A stretch of DNA of 12,507 nt from an uncultured Collinsella sp. (GTDB taxonomy: Bacteria > Actinomycetota > Coriobacteriia > Coriobacteriales > Coriobacteriaceae), in NCBI GenBank assembly GCA_958427975.1, contig CAUAEH010000056.1, positions 1-12,507 of the forward strand, read 5' to 3'. Of this stretch, positions 6,338 to 12,507 are shown one piece after another. The notes under the pieces are model-generated. The model was given only the letters and a program-made list of their open reading frames with translations, had not been told where the DNA came from and ran no database searches. Within the stretch, counting starts at the first letter, position 1; each line of letters begins with the position of its first letter. The position numbers and the translations under genes are program-made.

Positions 6338-6554
6338 TGGCCAAAAAATAGCAAATATGAGTACTGTTACCAATTTAGTAGCAGGAGTTTTTGGCTCTGC
6401 AAGCTGTTTTCACGCTCTATAACGTCAGATTGATGCCAGGATATTCCACATTTGTTTAATAGCTTTCTAATTTACCCCATCTTCCAGTCCCAAAATCCCT
6501 GATTTTGCTGTTACTGAATTTGTAGCAGTACTCATATTTGCTATATTTTGGCCA
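6338..6554. mobile_element. MITE-like AT-rich element with 46-nt inverted terminal arms
   Basis: Left arm 6339-6366 and right arm 6526-6553 are inverted copies matching at 27 of 28 positions, with one extra pair outside (6338/6554). The match continues inward to 6384 and 6508 with 14 of 18 positions, about 41 of 46 overall. Each inner part is itself a near-palindrome, CTGTTAC...GTAGCAG around AATT. The 217-bp element has no transposase gene and is markedly AT-rich against GC-rich flanks. It sits 34 bp past the stop of the nuclease-like gene. It could be a non-autonomous transposable element or a large cruciform/hairpin-forming repeat. I see no unambiguous target-site duplication. Confidence 0.65.
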
Positions 6555-6588
6555 GAGCATATATCCAACCCCCTGTTTCAGAGCATTG

Positions 6589-7698
6589 TTAGGCGGGTTT
6601 AAGCCCAAAACACGCCCGCAGCGTGTTAAGCAGCGCCTCTTGCTTTTTCCTGCGGGCATCGACACGATTCCGGTACCGCTTTCGCATACGCTGGTGCATG
6701 CGCCATGCGAGCGCCTCCATTGCCTCCATGTCGCAGAGCATCTCGTTATTGACCGTCGCGACCTCGATTCCCATAGTAATCAAGCCCGTGTTGCGTTTTT
6801 CATCATGGATACGTCCCCTCCGGGAGGAATGGCCCAGCTCACCGTTGTATTCCAGGTCAAACTGGGCTGCTTCCTGATACGCATCGCAAACTGCATGCGG
6901 CATCCCCGAGATTGCCTGCGCGCGGTCATCGAACTCGATCTTGTAGTCGGTCTTAAAGGGACCGCAGGCAAATCCGCCATAGGAAAACGGAAGCGAAAAC
7001 AGAGCGAGCATGATGCACTCCATGGGCGAGCGCAGGTTTTCTGACAGGTAGGGACACAGGCGCAGCAGCTGTTTGGCCACATTCCCCTTGCATGCCGCGA
7101 GGTAATCTGCCAGACGATCGGGCGTCAGCACCGGCTCAACCTCAAAGTAGCCCACGTCTGCTGGCTGGTCCTTGTCCTTTGCAAGTTTATTCGTAACGGG
7201 CGAGGTGTAGGGAGGCAGATACTTCCCGCGGTCGCTCAGTGAAATCTTAGAGCACAGTTCCTGGGCCAGGGCAAACGCCTGGATGCAGCCGACCTCGCGC
7301 GCGACGGCTACGCAAAGGGCCTCGGGAGATAGACTGTACACCCCCGGTTCCACCTCTAGAATCGAGCCGGCGGGCAACTCGGAGCATACGGACCAGCTCA
7401 CGCCAGGGATGCGGCGGCGCTGCGCCGCAGATCCCACCAGCAAGCACAGATCTTCTTGCACCTCGCCGCTTGCGGCCCCAATCCGCACCAAATCGGGAAG
7501 ATAGATGTCCTCGGTCGAGGGCGACGACGTGCGCAGCACACGGCACTCCTCCTTGGGATCGAGGTCCCTCCAGCTTATGTAACCCATTTGTCGGCGCTCG
7601 GCGCGCATCATGCGTAGCGCCGAGGCGCCTGTTAGGATTACGGAAGCCGCTAGCTGTTCGTCTGTCGGCTCGTCACACCGCGCCATCTTCACTGCCAC
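6589..7698 (-). CDS. Protein with C-terminal Vsr/DUF559-like endonuclease-fold domain (AbiEi-like architecture)
   Basis: 369 residues, no signal peptide or membrane segment. From about residue 222 it carries the pattern of actinobacterial proteins with a Vsr/DUF559-like (restriction-endonuclease-fold) C-terminus: SPMECIMLALFSLPFSYGGF (224-243), then CDAYQEAAQFDLEYNG (271-286), GH at 289-290, HDEKRN (298-303), and a hydrophobic strand GIEVATV (310-316). Candidate active-site residues are Asp281/Glu283, His290, Asp299 and Arg302. The N-terminal 200 residues (e.g. LPDLVRIG, PAGSILEVEPGVYSLSPE) match no domain I can name with certainty but recall the AbiEi type IV antitoxin style. The C-terminus is very basic (MRKRYRNRVDARRKK). 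GTG 7698 is chosen because AGGGG overlapping the comF stop is 7 nt upstream; ATG 7686 is the alternative. DNA processing after uptake, or a defence/regulatory role, is inference from fold and comF linkage. Confidence 0.7.
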   Translation of the reverse strand: MAVKMARCDEPTDEQLAASVILTGASALRMMRAERRQMGYISWRDLDPKEECRVLRTSSPSTEDIYLPDLVRIGAASGEVQEDLCLLVGSAAQRRRIPGVSWSVCSELPAGSILEVEPGVYSLSPEALCVAVAREVGCIQAFALAQELCSKISLSDRGKYLPPYTSPVTNKLAKDKDQPADVGYFEVEPVLTPDRLADYLAACKGNVAKQLLRLCPYLSENLRSPMECIMLALFSLPFSYGGFACGPFKTDYKIEFDDRAQAISGMPHAVCDAYQEAAQFDLEYNGELGHSSRRGRIHDEKRNTGLITMGIEVATVNNEMLCDMEAMEALAWRMHQRMRKRYRNRVDARRKKQEALLNTLRACFGLKPA

Positions 7699-7708
7699 AA
7701 AATCACCC

Positions 7709-8515
7709 CTACCAAACGCGTGCGATAGCGAGGCCATCGACTGCCGCAGCACCGGCGCGCTTGAGTTCCGCCGAAGCCGCGGCCATCGTCGCGCCCGTGG
7801 TGATAACGTCATCGATAAGCAGCAGGCGGCGGCCGTGCACGTCCTCAACCGTCTCGTACATGCCTTGGGCACGCTCGCGGCGCTCCTTACGACCGAGTTC
7901 TCGCTGGTCGCCATGCCCGTACTTGACGAGAGCATCGAGCAGGGGAACACCCGACAGCTCGCAAAATGGGCGCGCAATGGCCTCCATATGATCGAAGCCG
8001 CGTCGCCGAAACGCCGCCGCCGTCGCGGGCACAAACACCACTGCATCGGCGCCGGACAACACACCGCCTAAGCGTTCGGGTGCCGCGACCTGGGCATGTA
8101 AGGCGGTGTCGTATAGCAGCTCTGCCAGATACGGCGCCAGGCGTCGCTCACCCGCATCCTTGTACGCTTTAATGATGCGCGGCAGCGGATGCGCATAGAC
8201 GGCGCACGCCAGGCAGCGGTCGAGCGCCTCCGCCATTGCCGAGGACGTGCCCTCGACCGAACACTCAGTGCACAGCAAATCCCCAAACGGGGCACCGCAT
8301 CGGGTGCAGCTATGACGTGGGTCGATGAGCGTGAGCGCGGCCAGGCAGTCTTGGCAAATAAGCGCACCGGCGCGCTCGCAGCCGGCACATCGTGTTGGCG
8401 ACAATGCCTCGAGCGCCTCGCGTGCCGCCCACTCGGCAAACGGTAGCAATTCGTCCGCAAACGGTAGGGCACCGGCACCCTGCAGACGGCTCAATATGTT
8501 CAGATGGCTCTTCAA
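7709..8515 (-). CDS. comF: ComF family amidophosphoribosyltransferase-like protein
   Basis: 268-residue ComF/GntX-family protein. Homologues are needed for natural transformation in Bacillus and Haemophilus, where ComF acts with the ComFA helicase to bring single-stranded DNA into the cytosol; most species carry it regardless of competence. Eight zinc-ribbon cysteines come in CxxC pairs: 43/46, 54/57, 70/73, 82/85. The phosphoribosyltransferase domain has VPATAAAFRRRGFDH (162-176) and the PRPP loop LLLIDDVITTGAT (231-243). The start is a TTG at 8515, 7 nt after GGGAGGG; no in-frame ATG occurs before residue 94, so the rare start is required to include the zinc ribbon. The RBS lies inside a perfect hairpin. 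Downstream, the nuclease-like gene begins 10 nt after the stop. Confidence 0.92.
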   Translation of the reverse strand: MKSHLNILSRLQGAGALPFADELLPFAEWAAREALEALSPTRCAGCERAGALICQDCLAALTLIDPRHSCTRCGAPFGDLLCTECSVEGTSSAMAEALDRCLACAVYAHPLPRIIKAYKDAGERRLAPYLAELLYDTALHAQVAAPERLGGVLSGADAVVFVPATAAAFRRRGFDHMEAIARPFCELSGVPLLDALVKYGHGDQRELGRKERRERAQGMYETVEDVHGRRLLLIDDVITTGATMAAASAELKRAGAAAVDGLAIARVW

Positions 8516-8518
8516 GAC

Positions 8519-8554
8519 ACAACCCTCCCTACGTTCGGTCGCAGGGAGGGTTGT
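8519..8554 (-). promoter_or_regulatory. Hairpin sequestering the comF ribosome binding site
   Basis: Perfect 12-bp inverted repeat ACAACCCTCCCT (8519-8530) / AGGGAGGGTTGT (8543-8554) with a 12-nt loop. In the mRNA the 3' arm contains GGGAGGG, the only Shine-Dalgarno sequence for comF, three nt before the TTG start. It therefore looks like an RBS-occluding stem-loop. There is no T-tract in either direction, so a plain terminator is less likely. Confidence 0.6.
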
Positions 8555-8566
8555 TGATTCGGCGCT

Positions 8567-8572
8567 ATGATA
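8567..8572 (-). promoter_or_regulatory. Possible -10 box for comF (TATCAT)
   Basis: TATCAT on the minus strand, preceded by GGGG, 5 of 6 matches to the -10 consensus. It would start the transcript around 8560, directly before the hairpin. No good -35 at 16-18 nt. The same GGGGTATCAT string precedes tmk. Confidence 0.3.
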
Positions 8573-8589
8573 CCCCGATGCGCTCGGGG
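8573..8589 (-). terminator. Short hairpin after the ricT-like gene, weak terminator candidate
   Basis: Stem CCCCGA/TCGGGG with a 5-nt loop, 28 nt past the stop of the PSP1-domain gene, followed on the minus strand by TATCATAG rather than a T-run. Could attenuate transcription into comF, or be part of the promoter region. Confidence 0.3.
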
Positions 8590-8617
8590 CAAGGCGGGCT
8601 AAATCCGCTCGCGGGCG

Positions 8618-10318
8618 TTATTCGCCGGCGGGCGGTTGTGGTGCGGACGAAGACGGGGTCGAGCCCTCGCCACCATCCTGGCGCGGCTTGCGGGAACGGC
8701 GACGGCGACGGCGCTTTTGGCCCTGGTCGGCCGAGCCCTCGCCACCGCGATCCTCGCGCGGCTCGCGCTCGTCGCGAGCCGCGCCACGCGAAGCCTTGGC
8801 AGCCGCTCCCCCGCCATCTCCGGGACGACGGCGCGTGACCTTGACCTCGCCATCCGAGACCTGATCGGCCACGGAGGGCACTGAGGGCTTCTGTTGCGCG
8901 CCCGAGGAATGGCGACGGCGCGGACGCGGCGCGCGCTCCTCCTCGCCACGCGACTTGCCGCCCTTGTCGGCAGGCGCATCGGAACCCGAGGGGCCCTTGG
9001 AAGCAGCACCAGCCTCGCGAGCAGCTGCGGCGCGGAAGGCGTCCTCGCGCTCCTCGCTCGACAGATGACGGCGGCGGCGACGTGTGGGATTCATGCCACC
9101 GCCGCGGTTTTGCTGCTGGGGCTGCTGAGCTTCGCGCTCGCGGGAGGAGTTCTTGCCTGCGGGAGCGGCCTCGCCGGCATCGCCCGAACCCGCGCGCTTG
9201 CGGCGGCGACGACCACCGGCTGCCTCCTCGGCCTCGGGTGCCTCGGCCTTGCCGCGGCCCTTTCCACGGCCACGGCCCTCGCCCTGGCTCTGAGCAGCGC
9301 GAGCATCGGATTCGGCATCGCGACGACGGCGCTTGGGCATCGATGTGCCGGCCAGACGATCGGCGCTCGACAGGCCATCGCCCACGTCGACGCCATTCTC
9401 GCGATCGAGTTCCATGAGCGCCAGGCGCATCTCGGGCGACTCGATGCGCTCGAGCACGTCGCGCGTCACGCAGTCGGGGCGGCAGTTGCAGCCCTGCTCG
9501 GCGGCCTTCTTTTTGCAGCCCTCCGAGCACGTCATATCGGCCAGGTTGACCTTAAAGACTTTGCCGTTCTCCAGGCGCAGCATCAGCTGCTCACGCGGTG
9601 TGTCATATTCCTGAATACGCGCCTTGCCAAGCGGCGTATCGATGAGCGTCTTCTTTTTGGGCGCGCGGCTCTTAAAGTCCTTGTACGCCTCGAACTCATA
9701 GCGCAGGCAGCACATCAGGCGGCCGCAAACGCCGCTGATCTTGGACGAGTTGAGCGGCAGGTCCTGCTCTTTTGCCATGCGAATCGAGACGGGCTCAAAC
9801 TGTCCGCCAAAGCGCGTGCAGCAGAGCTCCTGTCCGCACTGGGCATAGCCGCCCACCAGGCGGGTCTCGTCACGCACGCCGATCTGGCGCATATCGACGC
9901 GAATGTGCAGCGTCGAGGACAGGTCCTTGACGAGCTGACGAAAATCGACGCGCTCCTCGGCCGCAAAGTAGAACACGGCCTTCTCGCCGCCAAACAGGTA
10001 CTCAACGCCGACCGGCTTCATCTCGAGGTCGAGCTCTTTGACCAGACGGCGGAAATCGACCATCGCCTCGTCGCCCTGGATGGCCAGGTCGTCGGCAAGC
10101 TGCAGGTCGATGTCGCTCGCCACGCGCAGCACGGGCTTGAGCGGCTGGCCGATCTCATCTTGCGGCACCTCGAAGGGATCGGCCGTGACCAGGCCGATCT
10201 CGGTTCCGCGCTCAGTGGAGCAAATGGCATAATCGGCCTCGAGGATATCCAGATCCTGCGGGTCAAACCACAGGTCGCGCGAGGCGTAGGTAAACTTAAC
10301 GGGTACGACTAACGGCAT
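8618..10318 (-). CDS. ricT: PSP1/RicT-family protein with long arginine-rich disordered tail
   Basis: 566 residues. The first ~320 match the PSP1 family (RicT/YaaT). In Bacillus, RicT forms the RicAFT complex that carries Fe-S clusters and directs RNase Y-dependent mRNA maturation. Family cysteines are present in GGYAQCGQELCC (156-167: Cys161, 166, 167) and SGVCGRLMCCLRYE (195-208: Cys198, 203, 204). A further cluster lies at 264-283 (C-x3-C, C-x-C-x3-C). Bacillus RicT is about 275 aa; here residues ~327-566 are an added low-complexity tail rich in Arg, Gly, Ala, Glu and Lys, with several basic blocks (e.g. PKRRRR, GRGRGKGRGK, KRRRRRRSRKPR). The ATG at 10318 overlaps the holB end by 10 nt; GGAAGG lies 7 nt upstream. 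tmk-holB-ricT is a widespread conserved order. Partners RicA and RicF are not in the window. Confidence 0.9.
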   Translation of the reverse strand: MPLVVPVKFTYASRDLWFDPQDLDILEADYAICSTERGTEIGLVTADPFEVPQDEIGQPLKPVLRVASDIDLQLADDLAIQGDEAMVDFRRLVKELDLEMKPVGVEYLFGGEKAVFYFAAEERVDFRQLVKDLSSTLHIRVDMRQIGVRDETRLVGGYAQCGQELCCTRFGGQFEPVSIRMAKEQDLPLNSSKISGVCGRLMCCLRYEFEAYKDFKSRAPKKKTLIDTPLGKARIQEYDTPREQLMLRLENGKVFKVNLADMTCSEGCKKKAAEQGCNCRPDCVTRDVLERIESPEMRLALMELDRENGVDVGDGLSSADRLAGTSMPKRRRRDAESDARAAQSQGEGRGRGKGRGKAEAPEAEEAAGGRRRRKRAGSGDAGEAAPAGKNSSREREAQQPQQQNRGGGMNPTRRRRRHLSSEEREDAFRAAAAREAGAASKGPSGSDAPADKGGKSRGEEERAPRPRRRHSSGAQQKPSVPSVADQVSDGEVKVTRRRPGDGGGAAAKASRGAARDEREPREDRGGEGSADQGQKRRRRRRSRKPRQDGGEGSTPSSSAPQPPAGE

Positions 10319-11436
10319 TTCAGTGCCTTCCTGATATCGAACAGCATGACCTCGATGGCCAGCTGGGGAGTAACGTTTCTGGCGATGTTGCGCTCGGCAG
10401 TTGCGACCGCCTCGAGCGCCCGGGTGGCACCCGCAACATTCGTCGCGGCGGCAAGCCGACCGATCGTGTCGCGCACGTCTTCGTTCACGACGTTGGCTGC
10501 CTCGTCCTGAAGCGTCAGCAGCACGTCGCGCATGAGCGTCCGCGCGCTCGCCAGCGCTTCCATGATACCCGAACGCTCGCGCGCGTTGAGTTCGCGCTTG
10601 TTGCGGTCCTCAAGCTGCTTCAATGCTCCACGCGACAGGTAGTCGGCGTTTTGCTCGAGCACCTTTTCCTGTGTTGACTTGACCTCGGCGAGCGGTGCCT
10701 TAACGGCGACGATGAGTGACTTGGCGCGACTGAGCACATCGGCCTCGTCGGCGGCGATGAGCGAATCGATGGCGCGGACCATCTGGCGGCGAGCATCCTG
10801 GCGCTCGGCGCTCTTAAGGAACTCGATGCCGCGTGTGGGGCTTCCCGCCACGGCGACCGCCATGCGGCAACGCGCGAGGTCCTGACCCGTCGCGCGGCTC
10901 ACGGCACGCGCGGCCACGGCGGGCGACACCAGGCGAAACGGCACGCACTGGCAGCGGCTCACGATGGTGGGCAGCATCACGTCTGCCGAGGTGCCCAGCA
11001 AGATGAACATAACGCCATCGGGCGGCTCCTCGAGTGTCTTGAGCAGTGCGTTGGCGGTGTTGGCGCGCAGCTGCTCGGCACGGTCGATGATGTAGACCTT
11101 GGCCTTGGCGCGGATGGGCGCCAGCGGCACGTCATCGAGCAGCTCGCGGGTCTGGGCAATGAGGTAGCCCGTGGCGCTCTCGGGCGTGTAATAGTGCACG
11201 TCGGGATGCGTGTGCCGAGCAACGCGTACGCAGCTGTCGCATGCGCCACAGCCGTCCTGCTCGCACAGGAAGGCCTGGGCGAGCGCCCATGCGGCATCGA
11301 GCTTGCCGGCACCGGGAGCGCCCAAAAACAGGTAGGCGTGCGATGCGCGGCCGCTGGCGACGGCGTTGGTCAAAAAATCGCGCACGCGCTCTTGGGTGTC
11401 GAGCTTGGCCATCAGGCTTGCCTGAGCGGGTGCCAT
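10309..11436 (-). CDS. holB: DNA polymerase III subunit delta-prime
   Basis: 375-residue clamp-loader AAA+ subunit, which with delta and tau/gamma loads the beta sliding clamp at the replication fork. The P-loop GAPGAGKL is at 39-46. A zinc-binding module C58, C63, C66, C69 (CGACDSC) is followed by HPDV (77-80). Walker-B-like YIIDRAEQL is at 115-123, NALLKTLEEPP at 129-139 and SRC at 160-162. All are hallmarks of delta-prime/gamma-type clamp loaders, and length is normal (about 330-380). The delta-prime subunit is often ATPase-inactive even where the loop looks intact. ATG 11436 is chosen: AAGGAGG is 9 nt upstream and the tmk stop is 1 nt away; a TTG at 11457 would sit on the Shine-Dalgarno itself. 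Translationally coupled to tmk upstream and the ricT-like gene downstream. Confidence 0.94.
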   Translation of the reverse strand: MAPAQASLMAKLDTQERVRDFLTNAVASGRASHAYLFLGAPGAGKLDAAWALAQAFLCEQDGCGACDSCVRVARHTHPDVHYYTPESATGYLIAQTRELLDDVPLAPIRAKAKVYIIDRAEQLRANTANALLKTLEEPPDGVMFILLGTSADVMLPTIVSRCQCVPFRLVSPAVAARAVSRATGQDLARCRMAVAVAGSPTRGIEFLKSAERQDARRQMVRAIDSLIAADEADVLSRAKSLIVAVKAPLAEVKSTQEKVLEQNADYLSRGALKQLEDRNKRELNARERSGIMEALASARTLMRDVLLTLQDEAANVVNEDVRDTIGRLAAATNVAGATRALEAVATAERNIARNVTPQLAIEVMLFDIRKALKCR

Positions 11437-11437
11437 G

Positions 11438-12121
11438 TTACTCGGCCTCCTTGGCAAGTGCGGCGGCGGCGGCGTCTTGCGGAATGTCGAGACCGTACGC
11501 GCGAATCTGCTCGACCGTCTTCTCGAAGACTTCCTCGACGGTCGCAGTGGCGTCGATGAGCTTTACGCGGTTTGGCTCCTCGGCAGCAATGGCACAAAAT
11601 CCCTGGTAAACACGCTCCTGGAAGGCCATGCCTTTTGCCTCCATGCGATCTGCCGCGCCACGGACTGCCATGCGCAGTGCCGCCTGCTCGGGCGTGATGT
11701 GGTAGACGAGCGTGAGCGCCGGATGCGTACCCGCGACGGCCAGGTTGTTGGCATCGCGTACCATCTGACGGTCGAGGCCATCGGCAAACGCCTGGTAGCA
11801 GGTCGTGGAATCGTAGAAGCGATCGCACAGGACTACCTTGCCGGCCGCGAGGGCGGGAGCTATGACCTCGTGCACCAACTGGGCACGCGCCGCCTCGTAG
11901 AGCAGCAACTCGCAGGTGTCTCCCATCGCCGTATTGGCGGGGTCGAGCAGCAGAGCACGGATCTTTTCGCTGATGGCGGTGCCGCCCGGCTCGCGCAGGC
12001 TCACAACCTGGTAGCCAGCGAGTTCGAGCGCGCGGGCAAGCAGGCGCGCCTGCGTGGACTTGCCGGCACCATCGACGCCCTCGAGCGTGATAAAGCTATG
12101 TTGAGCGGGCTCAAAAGCCAT
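11438..12121 (-). CDS. tmk: Thymidylate kinase
   Basis: 227-residue dTMP kinase, converting dTMP to dTDP with ATP in the dTTP pathway. The P-loop GVDGAGKST is at residues 15-23, and LREPGGT at 42-48 is the family signature. The DRFYDST motif is at 100-106, giving the Asp-Arg that contacts dTMP. The LID segment RGAADRMEAKG carries arginines, as in the E. coli-type enzyme. It is a little longer than the usual 205-215 aa, with an Ala-rich C-terminal end. ATG 12121 has AGGAAGGGG 8 nt upstream. First gene of tmk-holB-ricT; holB starts 1 nt after its stop. A possible promoter lies at about 12174-12203. Confidence 0.96.
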   Translation of the reverse strand: MAFEPAQHSFITLEGVDGAGKSTQARLLARALELAGYQVVSLREPGGTAISEKIRALLLDPANTAMGDTCELLLYEAARAQLVHEVIAPALAAGKVVLCDRFYDSTTCYQAFADGLDRQMVRDANNLAVAGTHPALTLVYHITPEQAALRMAVRGAADRMEAKGMAFQERVYQGFCAIAAEEPNRVKLIDATATVEEVFEKTVEQIRAYGLDIPQDAAAAALAKEAE

Positions 12122-12173
12122 GGGCGCAGCCCCTTCCTACAAGGCGCGTAAATGCGGATATATCAACCAAGCC

Positions 12174-12203
12174 ATGATACCCCAGTGCTCGGCGCGTCCC
12201 CAA
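12174..12203 (-). promoter_or_regulatory. Putative promoter of the tmk-holB-ricT operon
   Basis: Minus strand -35 TTGGGG (12203-12198), 18-nt spacer, -10 TATCAT (12179-12174), about 50 nt before the tmk ATG. The -10 matches at 5 of 6 positions, the -35 at 3 of 6. The string GGGGTATCAT is shared with the comF upstream region. Confidence 0.4.
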
Positions 12204-12223
12204 TGGCTAATAGTGCCTTTCCA

Positions 12224-12292
12224 AAGTTGCGGTGAAATAGGGACTGTTTGGCGGTCTCAGAGCTTCAATCAGTCCCTATTTCACCGCAACTT
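12224..12292. repeat. Perfect 23-bp inverted repeat (REP/MITE-like) between divergent genes
   Basis: Left arm 12224-12246 (begins AAGTTGCGGTGAAATAGG) and right arm 12270-12292 are exact reverse complements over all 23 bases, with a 23-nt spacer. The element occupies most of the gap between tmk (minus) and the zinc-ribbon gene (plus). There is no T-tract, so it is unlikely to be an ordinary terminator. A dispersed intergenic repeat is the best reading, unverified without the genome. Confidence 0.7.
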
Positions 12293-12317
12293 ATGATGGG
12301 GAATTTTGGACGCTGGG

Positions 12318-12323
12318 TATAAT
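12318..12323 (+). promoter_or_regulatory. -10 box of the zinc-ribbon gene promoter (TATAAT)
   Basis: Exact TATAAT on the plus strand, 37 nt before the ATG at 12361, giving a short leader that includes the AAAGGAG ribosome binding site (12349-12355 region). No good -35 is seen at 16-18 nt, so activity may depend on an activator or on the adjacent inverted repeat. Confidence 0.5.
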
Positions 12324-12360
12324 CGTCATATTGATTTGAAATGTGGCGAAAGGAGTGGCA

Positions 12361-12507
12361 ATGTCTCGGTATTGCGCCTCGTGCGGCAAGCTTCTTGCAG
12401 ATAATGCCAAGTTCTGCACCTCGTGCGGTGCACCCGTTGAGCAAACAGCCGCGAGCGATAGCCAGCCCGCTTTCGAGCAGACCGGTTCCCTCGATACGCC
12501 GCAAGCC
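12361..12507 (+). CDS. Zinc-ribbon protein, N-terminal part (cut by window edge)
   Basis: The only plus-strand gene. The 49 visible residues begin MSRYCASCGKLLADNAKFC and contain two CxxC knuckles (Cys5/Cys8 and Cys19/Cys22), the common N-terminal zinc-ribbon module. An acidic, Gln/Ser-rich linker follows. Proteins with this start usually continue with one or more transmembrane segments or another domain, which lie outside the window, so function cannot be assigned. Start: ATG 12361 with AAAGGAG about 5 nt upstream and a TATAAT box 37 nt upstream. It diverges from tmk and is separated from it by the perfect inverted repeat. Confidence 0.85.
   Translation, partial: MSRYCASCGKLLADNAKFCTSCGAPVEQTAASDSQPAFEQTGSLDTPQA

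Noticed and set aside
6456..6665. 69-codon minus-strand frame
   Set aside because: Starts inside the nuclease-like gene in another frame and ends within the inverted-repeat element; a read-through of repeat DNA, with no ribosome binding site seen.
7699..8064. Upstream extension of the nuclease-like frame inside comF
   Set aside because: It is the out-of-frame shadow of comF (Arg/Ser-rich text); a good RBS and GTG start occur right at the comF stop.
8894..10312. Plus-strand open frame (472 codons)
   Set aside because: Antisense to the ricT-like gene, whose cysteine motifs and operon position are clear.
12265..12504. 79-codon minus-strand frame opposite the zinc-ribbon gene
   Set aside because: Antisense to a gene with CxxC pairs, TATAAT box and AAAGGAG; includes one arm of the inverted repeat.
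1..12507. CRISPR array, rRNA or tRNA genes, integrase or transposase
   Set aside because: No regularly spaced repeats, no rRNA or tRNA signature sequences and no recombinase motifs were seen on either strand.

Overview
The window is about 12.5 kb of GC-rich bacterial chromosome. It looks like a Coriobacteriia (Collinsella-like) actinobacterium. This taxonomic call is an inference from base composition, protein style, and the combination of a tmk-holB-ricT cluster with DegV, long-form HPF and an orphan lipoprotein. Every gene except a partial one at the right edge is on the minus strand, so transcription runs from high to low coordinates.

Right part (about 6.6-12.1 kb), in transcription order: thymidylate kinase (tmk), DNA polymerase III delta-prime (holB), a RicT/PSP1-domain protein with a very long arginine-rich tail, a ComF-type phosphoribosyltransferase, and a protein with a C-terminal Vsr/DUF559-like nuclease-fold signature. 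tmk, holB and the ricT-like gene are almost fused (1 nt gap, then a 10 nt overlap). comF has its own leader, in which a perfect 12-bp hairpin covers the ribosome binding site. The nuclease-like gene follows comF, with its Shine-Dalgarno sequence overlapping the comF stop codon. Upstream of tmk, a perfect 23-bp inverted repeat separates it from a divergent, truncated zinc-ribbon gene on the plus strand.

Middle part (about 4.5-6.6 kb): a 750-bp stretch with no convincing gene. It holds a 217-bp AT-rich element with 46-nt inverted terminal arms (MITE-like), a TATAAT promoter with a direct repeat in its spacer, and a long structured leader. It is followed by an orphan family-3 solute-binding lipoprotein with an acidic serine-rich tail, which ends at a clear intrinsic terminator.

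Left part (1-4.5 kb): long-form ribosome hibernation factor (hpf) with its own terminator, then DegV. After a 97-nt gap comes a tight cluster: a 3-hydroxyisobutyrate-dehydrogenase-family oxidoreductase with a striking 51-residue His/Cys-rich tail, a small membrane protein, a HEAT-repeat-like protein, and the N-terminal 187 residues of an NAD-type isocitrate dehydrogenase cut by the window edge. Ribosome binding sites in this cluster lie inside the final codons of the preceding genes, which suggests translational coupling.

The best candidates for something undescribed are the metal-binding-like tail on a GlxR/HIBADH-type enzyme, the RBS-sequestering hairpin before comF, the two inverted-repeat elements, and the comF-linked nuclease-like protein.
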